Positions 16,420 to 24,537 of a stretch of 64,000 nucleotides of DNA are shown in pieces; position 1 is the stretch's first letter, and each line of letters begins with the position of its first letter. The notes beneath the pieces were generated by a model. That model was not told where the DNA came from, ran no database searches, and saw nothing but the letters and a program-made list of their open reading frames with translations. Position numbers and translations under genes: made by a program. The stretch comes from JBCBDX01 sp038529265. Its GTDB lineage: Bacteria > Pseudomonadota > Alphaproteobacteria > Rhizobiales > Rhizobiaceae. Location of the stretch: NCBI GenBank assembly GCA_038529265.1, contig JBCBDX010000009.1, positions 1 to 64,000 of the forward strand. The letters are read 5' to 3'.

Positions 16420-16915
16420 CGTAAATATACGTCGGCTAAAAGCTGATGATGCGCAACGGTACAAGGCGCTGCGATTACTCGGGTTGAAAACTGCGCCCTT
16501 TGCCTTTGGCGGAGACTATGATGAGGAGTGCGAAAGACCGGACACGAGCTGGCGCGAAGCGCTTGCTGGTGATGCTGTACACATCGGCGCATTTGTTGGC
16601 GATGCGTTGGTCGGCATGGCTTATTATGTCCAATTCAAAGGCATCAAAATTAAGCATCGCGCCTTTGTATACGGTGTATTTGTGCATCCTGATCAAACCG
16701 GCAAGAGTTTGGGCCTTCAGGTGCTGAATGCTCTTGCTGACCACGCGAGACAGGTAGGCATTACGCAGTTGCATCTGGGGGTGGGCGATAAAAATGAACC
16801 CGCCAAAAGACTCTATGAAAAAGCCGGCTACCAGCCTTATGGGCATGAACCGTCTGCCATTCGACTACCTGACGGTGACGTCGATGAAATATTGATGATC
16901 AAGCTCCTCAAATAA
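16409..16915 (+). CDS. GNAT-family N-acetyltransferase
   Basis: A 168-residue single-domain GNAT. The acetyl-CoA-binding motif A is 'VYGVFVHPDQTGKSLGLQVLNAL', where the Q/R-x2-G-x-G/A pattern appears as QTGKSLG. Motif B is 'LHLGVGDKNEPAKRLYEKAGYQPYG'. The strand order fits an acetyltransferase acting on small molecules or protein N-termini. The substrate is unknown. It starts 11 nt inside the end of hslV and ends 3 nt before a second GNAT, so it belongs to the hslV-hslU transcript. Confidence 0.85.
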   Translation: MRLDVNIRRLKADDAQRYKALRLLGLKTAPFAFGGDYDEECERPDTSWREALAGDAVHIGAFVGDALVGMAYYVQFKGIKIKHRAFVYGVFVHPDQTGKSLGLQVLNALADHARQVGITQLHLGVGDKNEPAKRLYEKAGYQPYGHEPSAIRLPDGDVDEILMIKLLK

Positions 16916-16918
16916 ACC

Positions 16919-17437
16919 ATGCTTTTGAAATTTAAGCCTGTTCAAACAAGTGATCTGCCTCTGATTGGCTCTTGGATGGCGCTGCCCCATTGGCGTGAAT
17001 GGTGGGGTGAGCCTGAGATTGAACTCGGTTACATCAAGGACATGCTGGAAGGGCGCGACCCGACAAAACCGTTCTTGTTTTTGTTGGATGATGAACCCGT
17101 TGGTTACATCCAATACTGGAAAATCAAGGACGCCAAGGTGCCGCCGTGGAACGTTCAATCGCCTTGGGTCATGGATTTTGATGACGACACGATTGGCGTC
17201 GACTTGTCGATTGGCCCCGTGAATCAATTGTCAAAGGGTCTTGGAACCGCAGCACTTTCGTCTTTTGTTGAACGCCTTGGAAAGGAAGGCTTCACCAAGA
17301 TCATCATTGATCCCGATAGCGAGAACAAACGGGCGATCCGTGCCTATGAAAAGTCAGGTTTTGTGCCCATAAAGGTAGCCAAGGAGCAGGATGGTTCGGT
17401 GCTGCTCATGGAATGGAGAGGCAGTTCTAGCCCATGA
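16919..17437 (+). CDS. GNAT acetyltransferase of the aminoglycoside 6'-acetyltransferase-like type
   Basis: A 172-residue GNAT resembling the AAC(6')-Ib/IaiI-type branch (Acetyltransf_8). It has 'MALPHWREWWGEPE' near the N-terminus, 'FLFLLDDEPVGYIQYWKI' and 'GVDLSIGPVNQLSKGLGTAAL', which is motif A (Q/R-x2-G-x-G/A as LSKGLG), then 'IIDPDSENKRAIRAYEKSGFV'. In that branch, related enzymes acetylate aminoglycosides or siderophore hydroxylamines. A resistance role is not shown here. It overlaps the following membrane-protein gene by 4 nt (ATGA), so it is part of the hslV-hslU operon. Confidence 0.8.
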   Translation: MLLKFKPVQTSDLPLIGSWMALPHWREWWGEPEIELGYIKDMLEGRDPTKPFLFLLDDEPVGYIQYWKIKDAKVPPWNVQSPWVMDFDDDTIGVDLSIGPVNQLSKGLGTAALSSFVERLGKEGFTKIIIDPDSENKRAIRAYEKSGFVPIKVAKEQDGSVLLMEWRGSSSP

Positions 17438-18615
17438 CAATTACCCGCGATCAGCTGGACGAAGCAGTACGCCGCGACATTATCTCTGCGATGCAAAGAG
17501 ACAGGCTTGTTGCCTTTGCGACGACGGCAAACAAACCCCATTATGGCGATGATGCGGGCGATGCGGCAGCCTCGGGAGATGAGGCCATGCGTCTCGTCGG
17601 CGGCGGCAATGATGTATTTGTCACCATCGGTGTTGTGCTGGTCGCTGCGGGTCTGTTTTTTGCGCTGTCGTCTGTTTTTGGCCCGCAGCCAATGATCCTT
17701 TATGGCGTTCTGGCTGCCTTCCTTTGGGGCGTGGCAGAATTCGTGACACGCCAACACCGGATGCGTTTATCATCGACGGTGCTCGGGGTCGGCTTTATCG
17801 CCTCGATCACCGAAGTGCTAACTGGTGTCATGGCGGGCCAGTTTGAGCTGAAATTGCCGGAGAACATGGTCCAGCTGGTTGCTATGCGGGCCGATCTTGG
17901 CATGGCGGCGACTGTTTTTTTCGGGACAACGATTGTCGCTGCTATTGTCTACTTCTGGCGATTTAAAGTGCCGATCATGGCAGCAGTGATTGCCATCTCA
18001 ACAACCGGGCTGTTGTTCTCCTATGGCGCTCTTTTCCTTTATGATGGCGTGACATCCGGCAATATTCAGGTTCCTTTGCTGGAAGAGCTGCCGAACCTTC
18101 TGCGCAACGCGCTTTATATTCCGCTCGTGGCAGGTCTCTTAATCTTCGCGGTGGGCGTGATGCTCGATCTGCGTGATCGCGAGAGGATTACTGTCTGGTC
18201 GGACTGTGCGTTCTGGCTTCACGTTGTGTCAGCGCCGCTGCTGGTTCATCCGCTGTTTATTCTCTCCACCGGGCAAGAAGTTGTGTTCGGTGAAGTGGAA
18301 CCTGGGATGACAGCAACGGTGCTGCTGGCGATGCTGATCTTCGTCTTTGTCTATGTGGCGCTGGCCATCGACCGACGTTCTCTACTTATCCCGACGCTCG
18401 CCTATTTCGGTACACTTGGTATTTATTATCTCGTCAACTCGGCTTCTGAGAACACCGGTATCCCTGCCTTTGCTCTCATTTTGCTTGTGGTCGGCACCCT
18501 GATCATGGTCTTCGGCGCGGGCTGGCAACGCATCCGCCGCTTGATCATTACGCCTACGCTTCCCACATCGGTGCTCAACAAATTACCACCGATAAGAGTG
18601 AAGCAGACTGTATGA
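17434..18615 (+). CDS. Polytopic membrane protein of unknown function (DUF2157-like N-terminus)
   Basis: A 393-residue protein with about ten predicted membrane helices from residue 65 onward, after a soluble N-terminal segment of about 60 residues. The first helix, 'VTIGVVLVAAGLFFALSSVFG', resembles the opening of DUF2157-type proteins. No catalytic motif is apparent. It lies between a GNAT gene (4-nt overlap) and hslU (4-nt overlap), and is therefore strictly coupled to hslU translation. Such a gene beside hslU occurs in other Hyphomicrobiales as I recall. A role in protein quality control at the membrane is only a guess from context. Confidence 0.75.
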   Translation: MTITRDQLDEAVRRDIISAMQRDRLVAFATTANKPHYGDDAGDAAASGDEAMRLVGGGNDVFVTIGVVLVAAGLFFALSSVFGPQPMILYGVLAAFLWGVAEFVTRQHRMRLSSTVLGVGFIASITEVLTGVMAGQFELKLPENMVQLVAMRADLGMAATVFFGTTIVAAIVYFWRFKVPIMAAVIAISTTGLLFSYGALFLYDGVTSGNIQVPLLEELPNLLRNALYIPLVAGLLIFAVGVMLDLRDRERITVWSDCAFWLHVVSAPLLVHPLFILSTGQEVVFGEVEPGMTATVLLAMLIFVFVYVALAIDRRSLLIPTLAYFGTLGIYYLVNSASENTGIPAFALILLVVGTLIMVFGAGWQRIRRLIITPTLPTSVLNKLPPIRVKQTV

Positions 18616-19919
18616 CTGATTTTTCCCCACGGGAGACCGTGTCTGAACTGGACCGCCATATCATTGGCCAGAAAGACGCCAAGCGCGCCGTTGCCATTGC
18701 GCTGAGAAACCGCTGGCGCCGGCAGCAATTACCGGAAAATCTGCGCGACGAAGTGATGCCCAAGAACATCTTGATGATCGGGCCCACCGGCGTTGGCAAA
18801 ACGGAGATTTCGCGTCGTCTGGCCAAACTGGCCAACGCGCCCTTTGTCAAAGTTGAAGCCACCAAGTTCACAGAAGTTGGCTATGTGGGCCGCGATGTTG
18901 AACAGATCGTGCGCGATCTTGTTGAGATCGGTATCGGTTTGGTGCGCGACCTGAAACGCGAAGACGTCAAGGCAAAGGCCCATGTGAACGCGGAACAACG
19001 CGTGCTCGAAGCTCTGGTCGGTAAAACGGCGAGCCCGGCTACCAAAGACAGTTTCCGCAAGAAATTGCGTTCAGGCGAGCTGGACGACAAGGAAATCGAG
19101 ATCGAAATCGCCGATACGGGCAATGGTATGCCTATGATGGATATACCAGGCATGCCAGGCGGCAATGTCGGGATGATCAACCTCAATGACCTGATGGGAA
19201 AGGCACTCGGTGGTCGGACCAAGAAAACCAAAACAACCGTTCGCGACAGCTACGATCTTTTGGTGACCGATGAGAGCGACAAGCTTCTTGATCAGGAGCA
19301 GGTCACCCAAGAAGCGCTGAAACTTGTCGAGAATAACGGGATCGTCTTTCTTGATGAGATCGACAAGATCGCGGTATCTGAGGGCCGTTTTGGTTCAGGT
19401 GTGAGCCGGGAAGGTGTCCAACGCGATCTGCTACCGCTCGTTGAGGGTACGACCGTTGCGACCAAACACGGGCAGGTTAAGACCGATCATATTCTCTTCA
19501 TCGCATCCGGCGCGTTTCACGTATCCAAACCCTCTGACCTACTTCCGGAACTGCAGGGTCGCTTGCCGATCCGAGTTGAACTGCGGGCTTTGGAAAAGGA
19601 TGATTTCAAGCGTATCCTGACGGAGACCGAGGCAAGCCTGATCAAGCAGTATGTTGCGCTGATGGAAACGGAAGGCTTGACGCTCAGCTTCACCGACGAC
19701 GCCATCGATGCACTGGCCGATATCGCGGTTGAATTAAATGCAACGGTAGAGAATATCGGTGCAAGACGTCTCCAAACTGTCATGGAACGTGTGCTCGACG
19801 AGATTTCATTCGATGCATCTGACCGCAATGGTCAGGAACAGGTAATCGATGCGGCCTATGTGCGCGAAAATGTCGGAGAACTGGCGAAAAATGCGGACTT
19901 GTCGCGCTATATTTTATGA
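18612..19919 (+). CDS. hslU: ATP-dependent protease ATPase subunit HslU
   Basis: A 435-residue AAA+ ATPase that unfolds substrates for HslV. The start motif is 'LDRHIIGQKDAKRAVAIAL'. Walker A is 'IGPTGVGKTEISRRLAKL' and Walker B is 'IVFLDEIDKIA'. The I-domain insertion runs between them with Gly/Met-rich 'NGMPMMDIPGMPGGNVGMIN'. Sensor residues are in 'FIASGAFHVSKPSDLLPELQGRLPIRVEL', and the C-terminal 'LSRYIL' is the tail that docks into HslV. The ATGA overlap with the upstream membrane-protein gene sets the start. Confidence 0.97.
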   Translation: MTDFSPRETVSELDRHIIGQKDAKRAVAIALRNRWRRQQLPENLRDEVMPKNILMIGPTGVGKTEISRRLAKLANAPFVKVEATKFTEVGYVGRDVEQIVRDLVEIGIGLVRDLKREDVKAKAHVNAEQRVLEALVGKTASPATKDSFRKKLRSGELDDKEIEIEIADTGNGMPMMDIPGMPGGNVGMINLNDLMGKALGGRTKKTKTTVRDSYDLLVTDESDKLLDQEQVTQEALKLVENNGIVFLDEIDKIAVSEGRFGSGVSREGVQRDLLPLVEGTTVATKHGQVKTDHILFIASGAFHVSKPSDLLPELQGRLPIRVELRALEKDDFKRILTETEASLIKQYVALMETEGLTLSFTDDAIDALADIAVELNATVENIGARRLQTVMERVLDEISFDASDRNGQEQVIDAAYVRENVGELAKNADLSRYIL

Positions 19920-19925
19920 TCTCAT

Positions 19926-19971
19926 GCTTGACTCACGGTGAAGTGAGCCAAGCCCCTCGACATGACGGGGC
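19926..19971 (+). terminator. Candidate hairpins after hslU
   Basis: Two successive inverted repeats follow the hslU stop. The first has arms 19926-19936 and 19943-19953 (one A-C mismatch, GCTTG-A-CTCAC). The second has GCCCC 19952-19956 with GGGGC 19967-19971. They overlap, so only one could form at a time. No run of T follows, so a Rho-independent terminator is possible but not strongly supported. Confidence 0.35.
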
Positions 19972-20012
19972 GCTTGTCATATTCACGTTGCGGAACATCA
20001 TATGAGCGCGGC

Positions 20013-20996
20013 ATGTTTGCGGTTAACTCCACAAATTCAAAGGTGAAGCAAGGTCTTATGGCCGGCGCGCTTGTGGCTGCCCTTTTCGCTTTTTCAGAGC
20101 CCTCACATGCTGATGTGATTGTCGTGGAGCCTGGCAACAGCATAAAAGAACAGCCAGCTATTCCGAACGCATCCAAGCGTCGCACGCGCCAAACCAAAAC
20201 CACCTTTGACAGCAAATATGAGCGTGCTTTGGGGTTTTTGGCGAAAGATGAACGTCTTATTGGCCAGATCAAGTCCGTGGCTGAGGACTTTGATATAGAT
20301 CCAATCCACATTGTTGGCGCGATCATCGGCGAACATACCTATAATGTGGATGTGATGGACCGCGCGCAAAGCTATGTCATCAAGGCCGCCAACTACCTCA
20401 AACAGGATATTGATTTTGAGTATCGCGGTGAAAAGGTTCTCGACTTTGTTAAGCGCGAGCAGTTTTCACGTTGTGAGGACCTTACAGACAGTGAGTCGCT
20501 TTGGCTTTGTCGCGAAAGTGTTTGGGAAGCCGAGTTTCGTGGCGAGACAGTTGATGACAAAGCTTATCCCAATGACCGCTTCAGCGCCGTTTTCTTTCAG
20601 CCCTTTTTTGCAGGCCAGACTTTTGGCCTCGGTCAGCTGAACCCACTAACAGCGCTCAAAATGACCGATCGGGTCGTCGATACGGTGGGTGGCAGAAGAC
20701 TGAACGCCAGAGATGGCCGCAGGCTATATGGCACCATCATGGAGCCGCGAACAACGCTGCCCTATATCGCTGCAGCGATTGCGACCTCCATTGAAGCCTA
20801 TGAAGAAATTGCCGGTTTCGACATTTCGAAAAATCCCGGCATTACCGCAACCCTTTACAATGTCGGGAATCCCCGGGCACGTGCGACCAAACTGGCGGAT
20901 GAAAACAAAAACCGCCGCAGGCCCAAACAACCACAGGTCAATTATTATGGTTGGCTGATCAATGATCGCGAAGAAGAGCTGCGCGAGCTTCTTTAG
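20013..20996 (+). CDS. DUF1402 family exported protein
   Basis: A 327-residue protein with a signal peptide ('LMAGALVAALFAFSEPSHA', cleavage near residue 34). The mature domain contains 'GFLAKDERLIGQIKSVAEDFDIDPIHIVGAIIGEHTYNVD', a pattern reminiscent of lytic-transglycosylase-type helices including a Glu (GEHTYN), then 'FGLGQLNPLTALKMTDRV' and 'ATLYNVGNPRARA'. This is the DUF1402 family, frequent in rhizobia next to hslU. The GxGQxNP and TLYNxG motifs look like goose-lysozyme/SLT active-site features, so murein cleavage is a reasonable guess but unproven. Start ATG 20013 gives a positively charged n-region. GTG 20043 and ATG 20058 are alternatives. Confidence 0.82.
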   Translation: MFAVNSTNSKVKQGLMAGALVAALFAFSEPSHADVIVVEPGNSIKEQPAIPNASKRRTRQTKTTFDSKYERALGFLAKDERLIGQIKSVAEDFDIDPIHIVGAIIGEHTYNVDVMDRAQSYVIKAANYLKQDIDFEYRGEKVLDFVKREQFSRCEDLTDSESLWLCRESVWEAEFRGETVDDKAYPNDRFSAVFFQPFFAGQTFGLGQLNPLTALKMTDRVVDTVGGRRLNARDGRRLYGTIMEPRTTLPYIAAAIATSIEAYEEIAGFDISKNPGITATLYNVGNPRARATKLADENKNRRRPKQPQVNYYGWLINDREEELRELL

Positions 20997-21000
20997 TTGA

Positions 21001-21369
21001 TCAGGAGACGTTGCGAATGGCCGCTTGTATGCGGTCCCGCAAATCAATCATCTGTTCTTCGGTCAAACGATCAATGCCGCTGGCCAATAGATTGACCAAT
21101 TCTGTTGCTGTCGGTGAAAGGCCCGACGTATCGACCGTAATTTTCGGATCGGACAATAGCGCGAGCGTTTCCAGTTCATCGGCTTCATCCCAGATGATGC
21201 CCAAAAATCCGATGATTTCCTGAATGAGCATCCATCTTGGTGTTCCGCGTTTTCCATGTTCCAACGCAGATAAATAGGCCGGTGTGACACCCAATGCCTT
21301 GGCCATTTCTTTTTGTGTGATGCCGCGTTCCTGACGAAGCTCACGGACACGTCTGCCAAAGGGAGTCAT
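21001..21369 (-). CDS. XRE-type helix-turn-helix transcriptional regulator
   Basis: A 122-residue protein. The helix-turn-helix is at about residues 6-40: 'VRELRQERGITQKEMAKALGVTPAYLSALEHGKRG'. The C-terminal half (about 60-120) is an uncharacterised helical extension ending in 'DRLTEEQMIDLRDRIQAAI', probably for dimerisation. Its ATG overlaps the smr stop by 4 nt, making it the last gene of the tim44-mltA-smr-xre unit. The target genes are unknown, and no clear operator was seen in the adjoining short gaps. Confidence 0.88.
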   Translation of the reverse strand: MTPFGRRVRELRQERGITQKEMAKALGVTPAYLSALEHGKRGTPRWMLIQEIIGFLGIIWDEADELETLALLSDPKITVDTSGLSPTATELVNLLASGIDRLTEEQMIDLRDRIQAAIRNVS

Positions 21370-22034
21370 GGTTTTTGACCCGTCTTTTCACGTTTCAAAC
21401 GAATGTACCAAGCGCCCTCGCCGCCGTGATCACGGCTGGCATGCCGTATGGCACTGACAAGCTGATTTAATGGCGGCGTTGAAATCCAGATGGGAAGCAT
21501 TTTGCGCAAAACACCCTGAGAGTTGGGGCTACGGCCTTTTCCCGTGATGACTAGCACGTGGCGGTGTCCGCTTCGGTGGCTGCCAGTTAAAAAATGAATC
21601 AACGACTGATGGGCCTGATCTTGTGTTTGATTATGAAGATCAAGACGCGCATCGATAGGTAGCCGTCCCTTGGCCAATTTTCGATGAGTTGGACGTTCAA
21701 TTTCATGGACCTGTTTTAACCTTGGCGCCGTAGGTCTTTGTGGTTTCGTTGCAGGTCTATGTGGGTTCCTAACAACTTGCGACAAAACATCTGGATCGGT
21801 CGGTTTTGGCTCAACACTGGTGGCAACAGTCTGGGGGGCGGCCGTGCGATCCACCATTCCATGCTCTTCCACCCAATTGAGCCAGATATCTTCATTGTCG
21901 GTATCAGCTGATGGTGCTTGCCTGTCCCGTTTCTTCAAAGGTGAAACCGTTTTCGTTACACGTCGCCACAACTGCCGATCATCCGGGTTCAGAGTTGTTG
22001 ATTTCGTTGTACGTTTCTTCAAAACTCTTGCCAC
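21366..22034 (-). CDS. Smr-domain (MutS2 C-terminal-like) protein
   Basis: A 222-residue protein. The N-terminal 120 residues are basic and probably disordered (several KKR and PxRP segments). The Smr domain starts at about residue 127 with 'DARLDLHNQTQDQAHQSLIHFL' (the LDxH motif), then 'HRHVLVITGKGR' (TGxG motif), and ends in 'DHGGEGAWYIRLKR'. Smr domains bind or nick nucleic acids, and recent work links stand-alone bacterial Smr proteins to mRNA cleavage at collided ribosomes. GTG 22034 overlaps the end of mltA by 16 nt. A TTG four codons in is an alternative. Confidence 0.88.
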   Translation of the reverse strand: MARVLKKRTTKSTTLNPDDRQLWRRVTKTVSPLKKRDRQAPSADTDNEDIWLNWVEEHGMVDRTAAPQTVATSVEPKPTDPDVLSQVVRNPHRPATKPQRPTAPRLKQVHEIERPTHRKLAKGRLPIDARLDLHNQTQDQAHQSLIHFLTGSHRSGHRHVLVITGKGRSPNSQGVLRKMLPIWISTPPLNQLVSAIRHASRDHGGEGAWYIRLKREKTGQKP

Positions 22035-23131
22035 CTGGTCAGATAGGCTTGGTAGTCAGTCTTGGGACAAAGAACAAAGAACGTGGACGGTGATACAACA
22101 CCACCGGCCAATTTTCCTGCCTCTTCACCAGTGCCGAAAAAGATATCACCGCGCGACGGACCGACAATGGCCGTGCCGGTTTCCTGCGCCATCATCAGTT
22201 TCGCGAACGCACTGTTGTTGACGTTCTCGGCAAGAACATAAATCGGCGTGCCAAAGGTGTGATATTCCATATCAACTGCCAATGACCTGTTTGCGGTCAA
22301 TTGAATCTTGGCGGCTGCCACGGGGCCAAGTGCCTCATCGCCGGGAGGGGTCTCCTTGAAGAAAATGTAAGACCTGTTCTCATTCATCAATTCCGGGCCT
22401 CTGTCCGGATTGGCCTCCAGCCACGCAATAATCGACTGCATTGACACCCGGCTTTTCTCAATTGCGCCCATCTCAACCAGAAGTGAGCCTATCGCCGTAA
22501 ATGGATGCCCGGTCTTGGCCGCATATGACAAACGCATGCGTGAACCATCATCGAGCCTTAAATGTGCAGCGCCTTGAATGTGCATGAAAAAAGCATCAAT
22601 GGGGCTTCTCAGCCACGCTAGGACTTCAGCACGACCATCAAGCGCAGCCACGTTGATGTCTTTGCGGTCTGGTGCGGTTCCAAAGCGGCCATCATCATGC
22701 CGCCAAGCGAAACGATAACCTGCCGGTACCGTGCCCTTTGGCGCGAGCTTGGCATCAACAAGTTGTGGGGGTCTCGCATAAATGGGAACGCAGTACATGT
22801 CGGACCGGCTTCGCGAAGCTATGTATTCGGGCTCAAAAAAGCCGGTTACGATTGATCTTTGATGGCCAGTATTTTCAATAAGAACCGGCTTGAAGTGATC
22901 TTCAAAGAAGGCGCGGGCATCACTTGGATCGGTATTGGCAGCTTTTCCAGCTAGCTGAAGCAAAGCTTCGTGGTCACAGCCTTTGGGCGCATTCTTGTAG
23001 GTTTCGTGGTTCGGTTTTTGGGTATGGCGCGCAAAGGCAACCAATGCTGCTCGATGGTCATCAGTTAGCCACTTTGGAATTTTATCAAAGCTGGTCGCTG
23101 TCGCGCAGTGCGTTTTGGGATCGGCCAACAC
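22019..23131 (-). CDS. mltA: Membrane-bound lytic murein transglycosylase A-like protein
   Basis: A 370-residue MltA-family enzyme that cleaves the glycan strand of murein to a 1,6-anhydro end. The MltA domain begins at about residue 75. The C-terminal 3D domain carries 'VGPSRGDIFFGTGEEAGKLAG', in which the conserved Asp (RGD) is the catalytic acid. 'GFFEPEY', 'DAFFMHIQGAAHLRLDDG' and 'EMGAI' are also typical. No signal peptide or lipobox is visible from GTG 23131, which is unusual for a periplasmic enzyme (rhizobial members are often annotated the same way). The start is supported by AAGGTGA about 7 nt upstream, which lies inside a 20-nt palindrome. Confidence 0.88.
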   Translation of the reverse strand: MLADPKTHCATATSFDKIPKWLTDDHRAALVAFARHTQKPNHETYKNAPKGCDHEALLQLAGKAANTDPSDARAFFEDHFKPVLIENTGHQRSIVTGFFEPEYIASRSRSDMYCVPIYARPPQLVDAKLAPKGTVPAGYRFAWRHDDGRFGTAPDRKDINVAALDGRAEVLAWLRSPIDAFFMHIQGAAHLRLDDGSRMRLSYAAKTGHPFTAIGSLLVEMGAIEKSRVSMQSIIAWLEANPDRGPELMNENRSYIFFKETPPGDEALGPVAAAKIQLTANRSLAVDMEYHTFGTPIYVLAENVNNSAFAKLMMAQETGTAIVGPSRGDIFFGTGEEAGKLAGGVVSPSTFFVLCPKTDYQAYLTRWQEF

Positions 23132-23150
23132 TGATCACCTTGGTGATCAG
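23131..23150. repeat. 20-nt near-perfect palindrome spanning tim44 stop and mltA ribosome-binding site
   Basis: CTGATCACC at 23131-23139 and GGTGATCAG at 23142-23150 form 9-bp arms around TT. On the minus strand the element contains the tim44 stop, the AAGGTG ribosome-binding site and the first base of the mltA start codon. A hairpin in the mRNA would hide the mltA start, possibly tying its translation to ribosomes finishing tim44. Confidence 0.7.
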
Positions 23151-23848
23151 GCGTTTTCAGGTTCAGTACTGATCAGTTTCCAGTTGGGATCGCGATCACG
23201 CACATCCTTGGCAAACGTCCATTCGTCACGTACCTCGGCAACCTCATTGGGATCACCATCGATAATCTTGCCTTCATTGTCCTTTGTTGCCGAGATGAGC
23301 TGTGAGATCACCGACACTGTAACGTGGGCGCTGTTATCACGCAGCTCGGCGCCGACAATGTCCATTTTTTCGATACCGACGAAATTGGTCTGGACCGTTT
23401 CACCCGCCTTTTCGCGTTCCGCAAGTGCATCTGCAAAACCATCATATACCTCTTTTGAAAGAAGGTTCTGCAGCGTTTTGCGATCACCATCGGCAAAAGC
23501 CATGACGATCATCTCGTAAGCCATGGTCGCGCCGGAGAGAAACTCGCGGGGACTAAAGATTGGTGCGGCGTCTTTAATAGCCCGCAACTGCTTGTTCAAC
23601 GCTGTTCCGGTTTTAGCAACGCGATCAATCTCGCGATACTGATCGGCGCCATCGCGAGAGGGAAGCGTAATCACATTATCATCGCCCTCAGCACCATCAG
23701 CCTCGGTCGCACGATCCTCTCCAGATCCAGGAAAGTCCATGGGAGGGCGTTCATGGCCGGTACGCTTACCAAGCACACTGCGCAGCTGCAAAAACACAAA
23801 AACGGCAGCCGCCATGAATATGAGAGTGACGATATTCGATGAGTCCAT
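23147..23848 (-). CDS. Tim44/TimA-family membrane-anchored protein
   Basis: A 233-residue protein with a single N-terminal membrane helix (residues about 5-22, 'IVTLIFMAAAVFVFLQLRSVLG'), an acidic linker, and the Tim44-like domain from about residue 95 ('FLSGATMAYEMIVMAFADGDRKTLQNLL'), ending 'VRDRDPNWKLIST'. The mitochondrial relative Tim44 recruits Hsp70 to the import channel. In alphaproteobacteria the homologues are inner-membrane proteins facing the cytoplasm, with no settled function. ATG 23848 is chosen because it places the helix at the N-terminus. It is the first gene of the tim44-mltA-smr-xre unit and is divergent from fxsA. Confidence 0.87.
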   Translation of the reverse strand: MDSSNIVTLIFMAAAVFVFLQLRSVLGKRTGHERPPMDFPGSGEDRATEADGAEGDDNVITLPSRDGADQYREIDRVAKTGTALNKQLRAIKDAAPIFSPREFLSGATMAYEMIVMAFADGDRKTLQNLLSKEVYDGFADALAEREKAGETVQTNFVGIEKMDIVGAELRDNSAHVTVSVISQLISATKDNEGKIIDGDPNEVAEVRDEWTFAKDVRDRDPNWKLISTEPENA

Positions 23849-23957
23849 GGTTTTGTGCTGTCCGGTTTGCGTTTGTGTCGAGTGAATATAGAACGTCAAT
23901 CGCTATCATTCAAACACTGACAATACGTCCCTATGTAATGGTAAAGGAAACCGTCCG

Positions 23958-24437
23958 ATGCCATTTACAATGATCCCTTTCATTTTACTCGCTGTGCCAC
24001 TTCTTGAGATCGGCGCCTTTATTGTCATTGGCGGTCAGATTGGCGTTTGGCCGACACTCTTGATGATCTTAGTGACTGCAATTGTGGGGTCTTTCCTGTT
24101 GCGTTGGCAAGGGTTCGGTCTTTTTGCCCGGATACAGGCTGAAATGGGCCAAAACAGGGTGCCGGCTCGCGAGTTAGTACATGGTGTGATGATCTTGGTC
24201 GCTGGCGTTTTGCTTTTGACGCCAGGTTTCATCACGGACAGCCTGGGCTTCCTGTTGTTTGTTCCAGCCTTTCGTGATCTGGGCTGGTCTTTTTTGAAGA
24301 ACCGCGTTCGCGTGGTGGATGTAGCAGGTGCAGCTGACCGGTCTCCCTATCGGGATGCTCAAACCATTGATCTGGAAGATGATGAGTTTGAGCGCGAACC
24401 CGATCCAACATCGCCGTGGAATGAAAATAAAAACTAG
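23958..24437 (+). CDS. fxsA: FxsA-family membrane protein
   Basis: A 159-residue protein with three or four membrane helices and a charged cytoplasmic tail. Signatures are 'PLLEIGAFIVIGGQIGVWPTLLMILVTAIVGS', 'LLRWQGFGLFARIQ' and 'GVLLLTPGFITDSLGFLLFVPAFR', all characteristic of FxsA (suppressor of F exclusion of phage T7). In E. coli, overexpression relieves T7 exclusion by sequestering the phage/F-plasmid factor PifA. The normal role is unknown. AAAGGAAA precedes ATG 23958. Its position between tim44 and secB is typical of rhizobia. Confidence 0.9.
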   Translation: MPFTMIPFILLAVPLLEIGAFIVIGGQIGVWPTLLMILVTAIVGSFLLRWQGFGLFARIQAEMGQNRVPARELVHGVMILVAGVLLLTPGFITDSLGFLLFVPAFRDLGWSFLKNRVRVVDVAGAADRSPYRDAQTIDLEDDEFEREPDPTSPWNENKN

Positions 24438-24537
24438 TGCGGGGCCGCGTATTTCCTGCGCTTGTTATGGCACAAACCGCGTGGTAGGCGCAGCGCGACA
24501 ATTTTTCGACGTAACTCCAATTTTACAGGCAGATTAA

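Noticed and set aside
16919..17437. Aminoglycoside resistance gene
   Set aside because: Family resemblance alone does not show resistance, and the gene sits in a core operon with no mobile element around it.
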